Source: Acrasis kona | Lineage: Eukaryota > Heterolobosea > Eutetramitea > Acrasida > Acrasidae | NCBI GenBank assembly: GCA_026419775.2 | Contig: JAOPGA020001538.1 | Location: 1 to 45,025, forward strand | DNA: 45,025 bases | Direction of reading: 5' to 3' | Shown: positions 1 to 9,563 of the stretch, in pieces | How the letters are laid out: every line of letters begins with the position of its first letter | Numbering within the stretch: position 1 is the stretch's first letter | The notes under the pieces: generated by a model | Told to the model about the DNA's origin: nothing | What the model saw: only the letters and a program-made list of their open reading frames with translations | Database searches by the model: none | Program-made: the position numbers and the translations under genes

Positions 1-62
1 TGTATTGCGATGGCTTCGCTCATCTCAATACAATATTGTTCTAAAATCATTGCACCCTTCAT
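1..62 (-). CDS. Possible 5' end of a minus-strand gene running off the window
   Basis: Read on the minus strand from the ATG at 62, about 20 codons stay open to the window edge, beginning MKGAMILEQYCIEMSEA. The composition looks like ordinary protein, but the stretch is too short to identify or to exclude chance. Sequence to the left of the window would settle it. Confidence 0.25.
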   Translation of the reverse strand, partial: MKGAMILEQYCIEMSEAIAI

Positions 63-452
63 TGTTCTTATATTGCCTCCGCTTATTATATATTAGTGTT
101 GCAAACATCAATATTAGGTTACTTGTAATATATCAATCTCTTCATTTTCATTTGATTATTATTGCTCTTTGAGTAAATTCTGACGGCATTATTAAAATAA
201 AAATAGAAATCTTATAATAGAGTTTGTAAGCATTTTCAAGGCAATCTTAATATTATCTTAAGACAATTTCAATAACATATAGAAAATTGAAATTACAATC
301 AAAATATCTTAATAACAAAGATTATATTCAGATGATCTTAAAATTAAAACAATGAGATTTTAAACTTCCAAATATTGAGACAAGGGGCGTTTTGTCTAAT
401 ACAGTCTTGTTAGTAGAAGGGTAACAAACAAAAGCTACGTTCTATCGATTTT
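63..452. other. AT-rich intergenic stretch
   Basis: About 390 bases of AT-rich sequence with stops in all frames and no convincing exon, RNA gene or repeat. It separates the possible minus-strand gene at the window edge from the decayed reading frame that starts at 453. It may hold the left end of the mobile element, but I see no clear terminal repeat. Confidence 0.4.
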
Positions 453-1763
453 ATGATAGAGAAACACAAATTAAATGTCAAAGATAAATCTGCCCTCTAC
501 CAAACAGAACTACCTATATCCACCTTCTTTTCAACACTTAAATACCATTTTGATCCCCTTCACTTTGGTTTAGCTATGTTGAAGTCGTTGTTAAAGTTTA
601 TTGTCAGTAGAGGCTCTAAAGTAAATGAAGTCAAATAGCTTTTACAACAGCAAAAGTATCTGAAAGAAGTTGTCGATAAATCTACTACTAAGGATAGAAA
701 ACAAGAGCTGTTTGATTTGTTAAAAATTCCAAAAAACAAGTCAATTAGTCATAAATTACAAACTGCTGATGGCATGTTAACAAAGATTGATTCTCATCTT
801 CTTACTGAACCATATCTTTATAATCTTGCTTTGGATACAGAAAAGTGTGATAATATCTTGTCCAATATTGAATCACTTTTTAAAATTCACCACATCAATA
901 TAAAATTGATTTGAGATACACCAAACATTAAATTCTCTGTTATTGGTGCACAAATACGGCCTATATTCCAATTACTTTTGGAGAATAAAGATGTTCAAAA
1001 GTGGCTTTGCATTACAGAACAGGATTTGGGAATTATAAAATCTATGTATCATATGATTCAGATTTTTTCATATATGGTTGTAGAAGATAAAGATTTACTG
1101 TGGTGTAAATTGAAGGGATCAAACGTCATTTCTGAGTATGCTAGTTTAACAAACTCAAAAGCACTGTATCTTCATGCTGCTTTTCATATGTTAGAGGTTC
1201 TGGTAGTTTTTAAATCAATAGGGCAATTTAGCTGTCAATCTATTGAAATGACAAATAGCACAATTAAAAGAATGATCAAAACACATACAAATCACTCTAA
1301 GAAACCTTCAGGTGATTTTGTTCAGCAAGTACTTGAAAGAGTTTTGATGATTCAAGATTATAAGAACGAAAACACTAAAGAATTGTTCCGACCTGCATTT
1401 CATAAAAAAACAAACCTACAATTTTCAAAGACAGATAGTTCAAATACCTTAGAACATGTTAGAAAACCATTAGATAACAAAGATCACACAGAAGAAGATT
1501 TGACAAACAACATGAATAATTTGGATCTTGTTGATGATTTAATTGATGCCGATAATGTAGACGATGATTGTACAATTAGTGGAGATGAGTGTGAGATAAC
1601 ATTTTCAAATACTAAAAAAGTGATACATCCTATATCTAAATTAAATAAAAGGAAGAGAGATGACCAAGTGAGTACATTACTCACTATGAACAAAACAGTT
1701 TTGTATCAACATTTGAGTGACTTACAAGTAAAAGTACCGAACCAATATCCAGGGTGCCAATAA
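453..1763 (+). pseudogene. Decayed unknown ORF, probably part of a mobile element
   Basis: One reading frame runs over about 437 codons and is interrupted by about two in-frame stops, so it looks like a relic. The product is not recognised. The middle part (about 1160-1380) contains AAFHMLEVL and, further on, QSIEMTNSTIKRMIK, in which a helix carries a conserved-looking Glu. This pattern occurs near the last acidic residue of several RNase H-like transposases, but I cannot assign a family. The C-terminal part is acidic (an Asp/Glu-rich stretch around 1500-1590), then basic (NKRKRDD, a possible nuclear signal). A diverged inverted copy of its last coding bases lies at 5038-5074, which ties this frame to the neighbouring transposase-like gene. 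Function and exact limits are unknown. Confidence 0.45.
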
Positions 1764-1955
1764 TAGATTTTTGAATAAATTTCATTTAAACAACGCCTTC
1801 TATATGTTCGTGAAACAATTTCTCTGAATAATGCATCCCTCAAAAAGATATAATATAATAACATATTTCCAGCTTATTTATGACTTCAAACCAATAGGTT
1901 GACTATTAAATAAGCACACAAAAATCAAGTACGAACATGAACCCACTCAAACTAA
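1764..1955. other. Spacer before the transposase-like gene
   Basis: AT-rich spacer between the decayed ORF and the transposase-like gene, with no reading frame. It would contain the promoter of the gene starting at 1956. I see no clear terminal inverted repeat. Confidence 0.3.
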
Positions 1956-4629
1956 ATGAAAAGAAACCACGATACAAGCAGCAGCGCTGCAAACGGCAGC
2001 CATGACACTCACAAAACACCTCATCATCCTCCAACAAAGCGTTTAAGGTTAGAAAAAGTGATGGAGAACGCTTTTAGTGGTAATGCTAGGCAGTATTATA
2101 CTAAAGAGACAAGAAGACGTACTCCCGCCATACCGAACGAACTTAATATTGGATCACGTGCAAAGCTCCTTTGGAAAATGCTTCGAGATTCCGAAAATCA
2201 CAAAAATATCACACTTTCAAAAAACTATTCAATTCTTCTCGTTGAAAGAAGTGGAATGCACGACGTTCGTCAAAATGACGATGATTTTAACTACATATTA
2301 CACATCTTGTCCACATTTAAGCCAATGCATCCACCACAATCAACACTTGGGAATTATGGTGCGATTGTATCAAGTTCAACTGGTCATACAGAAAGTGGTT
2401 ATATTGCGTCTATTGCTGTTACATTTCGTCATTTCCAGACCAACGATGCGTTGTACATTGATTCAATATTTTTGACGTTATTTTCTACAGAGGATGAGTT
2501 TGAGGATGATGTTGTGGATGGTGGGGGATATTATTCTGATATTGAGGAGGAGGTAATAGAGTTTGCCACTAATCAAAACACAGCTTGAAAATCTGGTTAA
2601 TGAGTACTTGGCCAACTATAATAAAGTCTATGGGAACAGGACAGCAAAGCATGAGCCGACAGCACCATACTCAAAGCTGAACAAAGTTCTGGTTGAGCGC
2701 ATTTATGATGCATCCGGAAATTATCGTTACTGCCATCAACATTTAATTGAACATTTGCGAGTTAGTGCAGATCGGCTTGCCCGTCTTAGAAAGGTCAAAC
2801 AAGGAACAATACCATTTCATGGACTTCAAGGAGCACCCTCAAACTTTGCTCTAAAGCCTCAAACTCTCGTCCAACTTGATGAGTATATAAAAATAAATTC
2901 ACAATTAAATGGGCGTCAAATAGGAAAGACACATTACATTGACCCAAAGTTCACTCAATTTTATGTGCCCTCAAAGAAAGTTCAACAGGATGTCAAGAGA
3001 CCCTGGACAGAGGATCACCTTCGTCAATGTTTTCTATATGAGTTTAATAGGGTGCAGACTGAATGTGAAAAAGAAACAATAAGTAACGGGACCTTGCAGA
3101 CACTAATGCGTACAAAGTACAAACATATCGGACTGTTTCCCCATAAGAGTGACTATTGCAACACCTGTGATGAGCTGCGCCATCGTATTCGACAATGCTG
3201 CTCAATCTTGAATCGAGAATCACTTGAACCCAATGTTAGATTAAAGTATGAACAAGAAAAGAAGGAATGCAAGAAGAATCTTGAGGAACATGTTGAAGAG
3301 GCTCAAAAGGATATGGACTTTTACAAAGAGTCAATTCGAGGATGCATTGAATTGTATGACACGATTTCTGCTGATCTTAACAATAACATATTGAAGTCAA
3401 ATTTCATTGCTGTTCTTGCTGCCGATTATCAACAAGGCAAACTTCTTCCATTTTGGGGTAGATCTCCCCAACCGGGCGAGACGTACTACTTCCGAAAGCT
3501 GCTGTGTGATATTTTTGGGATTGTCAATCATTGTACCTGGAGGACAGAAAAGCAGAAGGAAGATGAAAATGTTGTAGGTGTTGCTATAGAAAAGTTAGGG
3601 CCAGAAAAATGTGGCTTTAATGTTGGGAACACATTATATTGTCCGTCACAATCGATTTTGCAAGAAAATCAAACAACTGTTTTTGTGAACGATGAAAGAC
3701 AAGGAGGACCAAAGAATAGTGACCACACTGTATCGCACTTAAATCGTTATATTGACACGTGTATGAGCAAGTGGGTGGAGCACATTCATTTATGGATGGA
3801 CAATGCTCCAACTAACAAGAACAAGACAGTGATTGCATGGGCATGTGAACTTGTACAGTTTTCAAACAGGTTTAAATCAATTCATATCTCTTTTATGATA
3901 CCAGGGCACAACAAATTCCATCCTGATAATTTGTTCTCTCGCATCGCTCGTACCTTCCGTGTTAATGATGTTTTTGTTATTGACGAATTAATTGAAATTA
4001 TAAGTCAATATAGCCAATGTAGTCTTGTTACTAGTAAAGATATCGCATGTTGGAAGGACGCCACAAACCAAAAGTATAGGGCATTTCCGTCGGTCAACTC
4101 TTACAGAGACTTTTTGATTGAGAAAACCAACAACGGAGTTGTTGTGAAATCAAAAGAAAAATGCTATACCGGCGAGTGGAGAGATGTTACTAGTGAATTC
4201 ATCAAGAGAGACCAAAGAAATGTTGATTGTCAACCCAACTTGTTTAATGACAGCTACTCTGCCACTAAGAAAACATCATGTTTAACCAAAGATAAATTGG
4301 AAGATCTAAAAAAGTGCGCAAGACATATCAATCTTGATTCTACTTGGTTTTATGATGCACTTTTAAAAGAGAATAGTCAGTATGAAAATGCGGAAAAAAC
4401 TGCTGCAAAATCAATAGAGGAGGCTGTAATGAACAGTTTTTCAGAGCCGGAGAAGGTCCTTATGAACTTCAAGTACAAGAAGCACCTTGGTGCCTCAAAA
4501 TTGGAACTTCAGAATACTATCGATATCCACAAATTCCCAATTGAATGGTTGTCTGGCAAGAAAACCCTCCTTGACCAGCAAAATGTACTTTGGGAAAAAG
4601 AAGACATTATTGTGGAAAGAGTACGATGA
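1956..4629 (+). CDS. Transposase-like protein (DUF7869-type RNase H-like core), two exons
   Basis: Two overlapping frames (1956-2588 and 2563-4629) are joined in phase if a 31-nt intron at 2553-2583 is removed (GTAATAG...CTAATCAAAACACAG), giving exons 1956-2552 and 2584-4629 and a protein of about 880 residues. The first ~200 residues are unrecognised and end in an acidic stretch (DIEEE). The second exon carries a Cys pair (YCNTCDEL, near 3154), a helical segment, then VLAADYQQGKLLPFWG (near 3410), LWMDNAPTNKNK (near 3790) and IPGHNKFHPDNLFSRI (near 3900). This spacing of Asp, Asp-Asn and GH-K-D is what I remember of DUF7869-type proteins, which resemble DDE transposases. Inverted pieces of the gene lie just downstream. 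Likely role: DNA transposition. The family name is from memory, and activity is inference. Confidence 0.65.
1966..2058 (+). repeat. Inverted repeat arm A (partner 4875-4967)
   Basis: These 93 bases at the start of the transposase-like gene recur in inverted orientation at 4875-4967. I compared them base by base and found no mismatch. In the downstream copy this block is joined directly to the inverted copy of 3894-3970, although the two are about 1.8 kb apart in the gene. Confidence 0.9.
3894..3970 (+). repeat. Inverted repeat arm B (partner 4798-4874)
   Basis: These 77 bases cover the GH-K-D motif region of the transposase-like gene. They recur, inverted and without mismatch, at 4798-4874. 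The two arms bracket a loop of 827 bases that includes the end of the gene. Confidence 0.9.
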
Positions 4630-5097
4630 AAGGTGTAAAGCCTACCAACCGACAGAAGTTGTTTGTGAACAATCACAGAATGTGCCAAATTTTGCAGAAT
4701 TTGAGATGTTTTTTAGCATGACAAGCTGGAATCCAACCTCAAACCTAAGTATACAATAAAGCAACTCATTTATTTATTTCGTGTATTTACTATCCACCAT
4801 CATTAACACGGAAGGTACGAGCGATGCGAGAGAACAAATTATCAGGATGGAATTTGTTGTGCCCTGGTATCATACTTTTTCTAACCTTAAACGCTTTGTT
4901 GGAGGATGATGAGGTGTTTTGTGAGTGTCATGGCTGCCGTTTGCAGCGCTGCTGCTTGTATCGTGGTGCAGAAAAGAAGAAGCGTCTGGTCAACTCATGT
5001 TTTTATTCATTTTCTCGTAATCTAAATTTACATTAACTTCGGTACTTTTAGTTGTAACTCACTCATTTATTGACCTGTTGAGGAGAAGTTTGTAAAA
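4630..5097. mobile_element. Inverted chimeric copy of transposase-gene fragments
   Basis: Downstream of the transposase-like gene, 4798-4967 is a 170-bp mosaic read on the opposite strand. Bases 4875-4967 copy 1966-2058, and bases 4798-4874 copy 3894-3970, both identical to the source. A third piece, 5038-5074, is a diverged inverted copy (about 85% over 37 bases) of 1705-1741, the end of the decayed ORF. The order on the minus strand (1.7, 2.0, 3.9 kb) keeps the order of the source, so this looks like an inverted, internally deleted derivative. A template-switch product is the alternative. Bases 4630-4797 hold an open segment in another frame (to 4759) of unclear meaning. Confidence 0.7.
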
Positions 5098-5395
5098 ATG
5101 TCAACCAGAAAAAATGATGTGAGGCGACAACGTTCTTAGAACATTAAAGTTGATGCAAGTACTGAACCCAATACAGCCTACATTACAATCCTTCATGCAC
5201 CCGTTGCAAATAATGATAGTTTTTAGATGCTTTCTTGTTTATATTGTTCAAATGTTTTGATCGTACTAAATTGACTGTGCAGTTATCCTACATCATCATT
5301 GAAAGCCTCGTGAATTGCATAGCCGATCGCAATATATTCTAATGTTACATTTTCAAATCCATACTATTCAGCCCTCCAACAAAATTAAAACTTAA
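5098..5395. other. Spacer between the mobile-element patch and host genes
   Basis: No convincing gene. A frame starting with ATG at 5098 gives 13 codons to a stop and stays open for about 29 more codons to 5226, which could be a decayed remnant but is too short to interpret. Nothing else is recognised. Confidence 0.3.
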
Positions 5396-5605
5396 ATGGT
5401 CCATAATGATTGGTCCGACCGTTATCGCCAAGCAAGAACTGCTATGAGCAAATATAGATTTTTTCTTCATGCGGGTAACCATGATAAATTGGACAAATTT
5501 TTTTGGCAGTTGACGCAGTTACAAAACGGTTGTGAAACAATAAATAACCGCATACCGAAAAAACTTCGTGAAGCAGTGAATGGTCATGTCCTCAGATACT
5601 ACTGA
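5396..5605 (+). CDS. Uncertain 69-residue ORF overlapping the MFS start
   Basis: An ATG-started frame of 69 codons, Lys/Arg-rich and helical in character (NDWSDRYRQARTAMSKYRFF at the start). Its last 26 bases overlap the start of the transporter gene in a different frame on the same strand. No family is recognised. It could be a small gene, an upstream ORF in the transporter mRNA, or chance. No splice site joins it to the transporter frame. Confidence 0.3.
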   Translation: MVHNDWSDRYRQARTAMSKYRFFLHAGNHDKLDKFFWQLTQLQNGCETINNRIPKKLREAVNGHVLRYY

Positions 5606-7286
5606 AGCAGCAGTCAAAGTGGACGTGGACATTGCCAACAACGACCCAAACAACAATGCAGTCCAAAAAACATACACCATCGACGACGTCATTGATCACG
5701 CAGGAATGGGTAGATTCCAATGGTTCTTACTTATAGCAACTGGACTAGCTTGGTTTGCAGAATCAATGGAGACAGTTTTGATTGGATTCGTACTACCAAT
5801 TTTATCGAGTCAATGGGATCTTAACGACAACATACAAACACCTCTATTGGGATCAGCAATGTTCTCGGTATTTGAACCATTCATCATTGCATTAACATTT
5901 TGGTAGGGAATGATGATCGGTGCATTATTGTGGGGAGCATTAAGCGATCGATTTGGAAGAAAAAAAACAATGTTTGTAAATGTTTTATTGACATGTGCTC
6001 TCGGCATCACCACCGCATGTTCACCCAATTGGATCTTTTTCTTAATCTTGAGGGTCTTTACAGGCATTGCAGTCGCTGGAAATCACGTAAGTGTCATGTA
6101 ACATTTCCATCACTAACCAATCACATAGATACCCTTCAATTTATTTTCAGAATTTTTACCAGTTCACATGCGTGGCTCAATGTTGATTGCTTCACAATTC
6201 TTTTGGACACTTGGTTGCGTACTTGAGGCCATTCTAGCATGGATCTTCTTGCCGATGGAAACAATCAACTTTGGTGCATTCAGAGTTGATGCGTGGAGGT
6301 TCATGATGGTAACCATCAGTCTTCCCCTACTATTCGTTCTGGCATTTTTACCATTCCTACCAGAATCACCTCGTTACCTCTTATCCGTAGGTAAGAAAAA
6401 GGAATGCGAAGAAGTGTTGCGTAGAGTGGTTCGCATCAATAGACAAACACCAATGGAGGGAACATTAACCGATGGATCAACAAACCCATCCAATAACGAA
6501 ACCAAAGAAGAGGAACACGAACACATTTCCTTCATCTCTCGCGTCAAGTCCTTGTTCCAACATGGCATGTGGCGCATCACTTGTGTGATTTTGTTGGTCA
6601 CTTATGTGTATTACTTTTGTTATTATGGAACGGTCATCATGACACCGAGTTACTTTGAAGTGAAAACTGGTGATGAGAGCTCGACGGATTACTTGTCCAT
6701 CCTAATTACCAGTGCGGCAGAACTTCCGGGGATGATTGCCGCAGCATTCGCAGTGAATTGGTTAGGAAGGAGAAGGACCCAAACCGTTTGCTTCTTGTTG
6801 TTCAGCGCAGCCACTTTGATCCTAATCGCACCTGCTCCACTTTGGGTCAGGACCATATTTGCGGTCATTAGCAGAGCATGTGTCATGGCTGGTTTCTCTA
6901 CATTGATGGTCATGGTACCAGAAGTGTTTCCGACGACAGTTAGAGGCACCGGTATAGGTGTTTGTGCAGGAATGGGACAGATTGCTGCATTCATGACTCC
7001 GTTCGTTGCTACTTCGTTGTTTAGATCGAGCGAATGGGCTGCTCTTTCTGTGTATGGTGTGATGGCGTTTATTGGCGCTGGTTTTACTTTGTTGATTTCT
7101 GTCGAGACGGCGGGAAGGAGATTGGAAGATTTTGTTCCTAGTGCGAGTGGTGCCATGGTCACGATTAACGATGCTCCTTCGGAGAAGATGGAGATTACAA
7201 TTCCAGCTTGTAAGGGGGAGGATGTGTTTAATGAAATTGCAGGAAGTCCTACATCACCCATTCAGGGACGTGAAGAGAGTTGTTAA
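5580..7286 (+). CDS. Major facilitator superfamily transporter (SV2/SVOP or sugar-porter-like)
   Basis: Three exons: 5580-5867, 5907-6086 and 6129-7286, with introns of 39 and 42 nt. Splicing rebuilds the conserved stretch MFS-GMMIGALLWGALSDRF and, at the second junction, AGNHIPFNLFSEFLPVHMRG. The product is about 541 residues. Family marks: the loop 2-3 signature SDRFGRKKT, PESPRYLLSVGKK after TM6, a hydrophilic central loop, WLGRRRT in the second half, and PEVFPTTVRGTGIG. About twelve hydrophobic segments are visible, so it is a plasma or endomembrane transporter. The resemblance is to SVOP-like and organic-ion/sugar porters; the substrate cannot be read from sequence. The start could also be the in-frame ATG at 5586. 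Confidence 0.9.
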
Positions 7287-7317
7287 AATGTAAAATTAAA
7301 ATACTTTTATTTATTGA

Positions 7318-7497
7318 CTATTCATTATGGCGTTTGAATGAATGATGCCTCTGATATCCTGAGATTTGTTGTTCGGCCTTTTTCTCTCCCACAAGTTCAT
7401 CAATCTTTTTTTCCATGGAATCCAACTTGGCCACAATGGTTTCTTAGATCTTTGTAAGAGCTACAATAGACTCGGCAATGTCAATGTTCTCGGACAT
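7318..7497 (-). pseudogene. Small coiled-coil ORF interrupted by a TAA
   Basis: On the minus strand the ATG at 7497 opens MSENIDIAESIVALTKI, then a TAA, then 41 codons in the same frame (ETIVAKLDSMEKKIDELVGE and on) to a TAG at 7318. The two sides make one continuous heptad pattern, so a single base change (for example CAA or GAA to TAA) is the likely cause. No GT...AG intron removes the stop while keeping frame. The transporter ends 32 bases away on the other strand. A TATA-like TATAAAAA lies about 55 bases upstream of the ATG. The length and coil recall HSBP1-like proteins, but I cannot assign it. It may be a dead gene, a read-through case or an assembly error. Confidence 0.4.
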
Positions 7498-7815
7498 GAT
7501 TGTTTTGTTTGTGTTTTAGTGTTATATGAACGACAGCAACAAAATGTTCGTTTTTATAGGATAAGATGTTATTTTGCTGGATATCCTTTAAAGTACATCT
7601 TACAGATCAGAACTTATAGGTACATAAATAGTGAGGTTAATTTGGAGAGTTCCATATCCACATTGTTGTATGATCGATGTCTAGTTTTAAGGTATTTAGA
7701 ACAATCAAATGTTCGGCCAACCTTTGATCATACAAAACGTATGTGCAGTGGTCAATATCACCCTATAAACTGATTTTCAAGGTTGTTACAAAAACAAATT
7801 TGAAGTTTACACACA
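7498..7815. other. Divergent intergenic region before UTP11
   Basis: About 318 bases between the small minus-strand ORF and UTP11, so it probably holds both promoters. A TATA-like element (minus strand, around 7551-7558) faces the small ORF. A 10-bp inverted pair (TTGTATGATC and GATCATACAA, around 7664 and 7727) lies in the UTP11-proximal half; its role is unknown. Confidence 0.35.
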
Positions 7816-8679
7816 ATGACCAAGTTCTCCTCGTTGAATAAATCAGTCCCAAGGAAGGAGAAGTTGGAGAGAGTTCAGCCATCGTGGCACAGAGGAGCTG
7901 GTATACTTGAAAAAAAGCGTGATTATGTTGTCCGTTCGCGCAAGCAACATCAAAGGGATGCCAAGTTACAGTATTTGCGTAGTTTGGCAACAAATAAGAA
8001 CCCTGATGAATACTACAGAGACATGAAGTTTGCCCATAAAACTGAGAAGGGAACAACGATTATAGAGAAGTTACCTGATTTTGCAGACGAGGAGGTGGTA
8101 ACCAAACGCAAACAAAGAGAGCACACCAAAAAAATTGCTGCTCCTAATTTGAACCTGCTCAGATACAAGCACTCAATCGTTTTAAATAAAATTGAAAAAA
8201 TGAAGAAGAATCTACACTTTTTAGACTTGAATAACATCGAGGAAGAGAAGGCACAAGCTAAAAAGGGACCAATAAAAGCAAAACATAAGGTATTCGTGCA
8301 AGAAAAAGAGGATTTGGATGAATTCGACCCCACCAAGTACTTCGACACTGACATTGCGCTAGCAGACAATCGTTTCAACAGACCCAAACACAGCACACTT
8401 TTAGCAGCACCATTAAAGTCATACGCTTCTAACGCAACTTCAAATCCTGTTGCACTTGACGGCGCCGCACTAAAGCAGTATGAGGCTTTGGAGAAGTTGA
8501 TACAAAAGGAAAAAGTAATAAAGACTGCAATTGATGAAATACAAATGGCATTGAACGTGGCAGTCCAACCCGAGAGAATAGAAAAGTACATAACGGAGGA
8601 AGAGCACGAAAATAAGAACTTGTCTGGAAAATTAAAGAATGTTGTAGCGATAAAATACAAGAATGAAAGAAGAAAATAA
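7816..8679 (+). CDS. UTP11: UTP11-like U3 snoRNP (small-subunit processome) protein
   Basis: A single-exon gene of 287 residues. The N-terminus is the clearest family mark: FSSLNKSVPRKEKLERVQP, then RAGILEKK-like and YVVRSRKQHQRDAKLQYLR, followed by ATNKNPDEYYRDMKFAHKTEKG. The protein is very basic in its first 120 residues, helical, and ends in KNERRK. UTP11 proteins bind the U3 snoRNP and the 5' external spacer of pre-rRNA in the nucleolus during 18S processing. Length is close to the usual 250-280 residues. The ATG chosen is the first in frame and begins the conserved block. It converges on the CFAP299-like gene, with 64 bases between stop codons. Confidence 0.9.
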   Translation: MTKFSSLNKSVPRKEKLERVQPSWHRGAGILEKKRDYVVRSRKQHQRDAKLQYLRSLATNKNPDEYYRDMKFAHKTEKGTTIIEKLPDFADEEVVTKRKQREHTKKIAAPNLNLLRYKHSIVLNKIEKMKKNLHFLDLNNIEEEKAQAKKGPIKAKHKVFVQEKEDLDEFDPTKYFDTDIALADNRFNRPKHSTLLAAPLKSYASNATSNPVALDGAALKQYEALEKLIQKEKVIKTAIDEIQMALNVAVQPERIEKYITEEEHENKNLSGKLKNVVAIKYKNERRK

Positions 8680-8743
8680 ATGAGTTTAATTGTAAATTGA
8701 CTGCATGTGAGTGTTGTGTGTGACCGAAGGTGATGAAAACTTT

Positions 8744-9484
8744 TTAATTCTTTCTTCTTGGACGATGTTCGTAAATAACGACTTGTAGATACTCGTCGGT
8801 CTTAATGACTTTTCTTGTCGAATTATCTCCTGGGTTTGTTCCTTTAGGATCTACATCTATTGTTTTCCGATCTCTTCGATGCTTGAAAAGTAGTCCACGT
8901 TCAGAATCAGCAATCACTTGGAAAGTATTTGAATTATTATAGAAGAGTGTTTGTGTCTTCCAGTTGTAATAGCTTAAATCGCTTGGTTTTGGCATAAACT
9001 TCTTTTTCCTAGAGAAGTACTCTTCAAACTCCTGCTCCGTCTTTAATCTGTGGCCATAATCGATGTACCCGCTTACTTCATGTCCACTTTTGTCTATATC
9101 CCGGATGAAGATGATTGTAGATAGTTTACCGTTCCTCACAAATGCCTCTCTTTTGGCTAGGGCATGGAGAAGAGGATAATTTGAAAAATCTTTACCATGT
9201 GATGATAACTTTTCTGACTTTTTCTTGTTTCTTCTTGGGCCCTCTAGTGACTTTTTCTTTTGTTCCTCAAATTGTGATCTCTCCATTAAGTTCTTTCCTT
9301 TGTATCCAAGTTCAACAATTTGTCTCGCTAAATCCTGATTCTCCAAGTAATACAAATCCTGAGGAGCTACGTGAGTATCTAAGTAGTCTTCGTATGTCAA
9401 GTGTTCGGCGCTGACACCATATTGTGATACCCCCTCCCCGTACGATGGTGCATTCAAACTGTTACTACTGTCAGACCTCTTCAT
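8744..9484 (-). CDS. CFAP299-like cilia/flagella-associated protein
   Basis: A single-exon gene of 246 residues. It matches what I know of the CFAP299 (C4orf22) family almost end to end: YEDYLDTHVAPQDLYYLEN, ARQIVELGYKG, GKLSTIIFIRDIDKSGHEVS, GYIDYGHRLKTEQEFEEYF, QVIADSERGLLFKHRRDRK, NPGDNSTR and a basic end, HRPRRKN. The family is found in ciliated eukaryotes and is linked to flagella and spermatogenesis; its molecular role is not well known. It fits with the axonemal dynein gene in the same window. The PROPPIN gene lies upstream on the same strand, with 79 bases between. Confidence 0.88.
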   Translation of the reverse strand: MKRSDSSNSLNAPSYGEGVSQYGVSAEHLTYEDYLDTHVAPQDLYYLENQDLARQIVELGYKGKNLMERSQFEEQKKKSLEGPRRNKKKSEKLSSHGKDFSNYPLLHALAKREAFVRNGKLSTIIFIRDIDKSGHEVSGYIDYGHRLKTEQEFEEYFSRKKKFMPKPSDLSYYNWKTQTLFYNNSNTFQVIADSERGLLFKHRRDRKTIDVDPKGTNPGDNSTRKVIKTDEYLQVVIYEHRPRRKN

Positions 9485-9563
9485 TTCTGCTGTAGATTAT
9501 ACCGCCAAAACAAAGTTACATTTCGAAGTTCAGTAACCAACTCAGTCAAAACAATAATTAATT

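Noticed and set aside
1956-5097. Retroelement or LTR element
   Set aside because: No reverse transcriptase, protease or long direct terminal repeats are visible; the repeats are inverted and the protein core is RNase H/DDE-like.
6689-7261. 190-residue minus-strand ORF across the MFS gene
   Set aside because: Shadow of the conserved transporter exon; no independent motif or start context.
453-7497. Possible reassignment of stop codons to amino acids
   Set aside because: The interrupted ORFs contain different stop codons, while all conserved host genes use the ordinary stops as terminators at the expected ends. Decay or single-base errors are simpler.
7366-7773. 135-residue plus-strand ORF after the transporter
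   Set aside because: Its first part is antisense to the small coiled-coil ORF and it begins at a non-ATG codon; the sequence has no recognisable features.
8013-8660. 215-residue minus-strand ORF across UTP11
   Set aside because: Antisense to a clearly conserved gene, rich in Phe/Ser/Leu as expected from the reverse of Lys/Glu codons, with no family resemblance.
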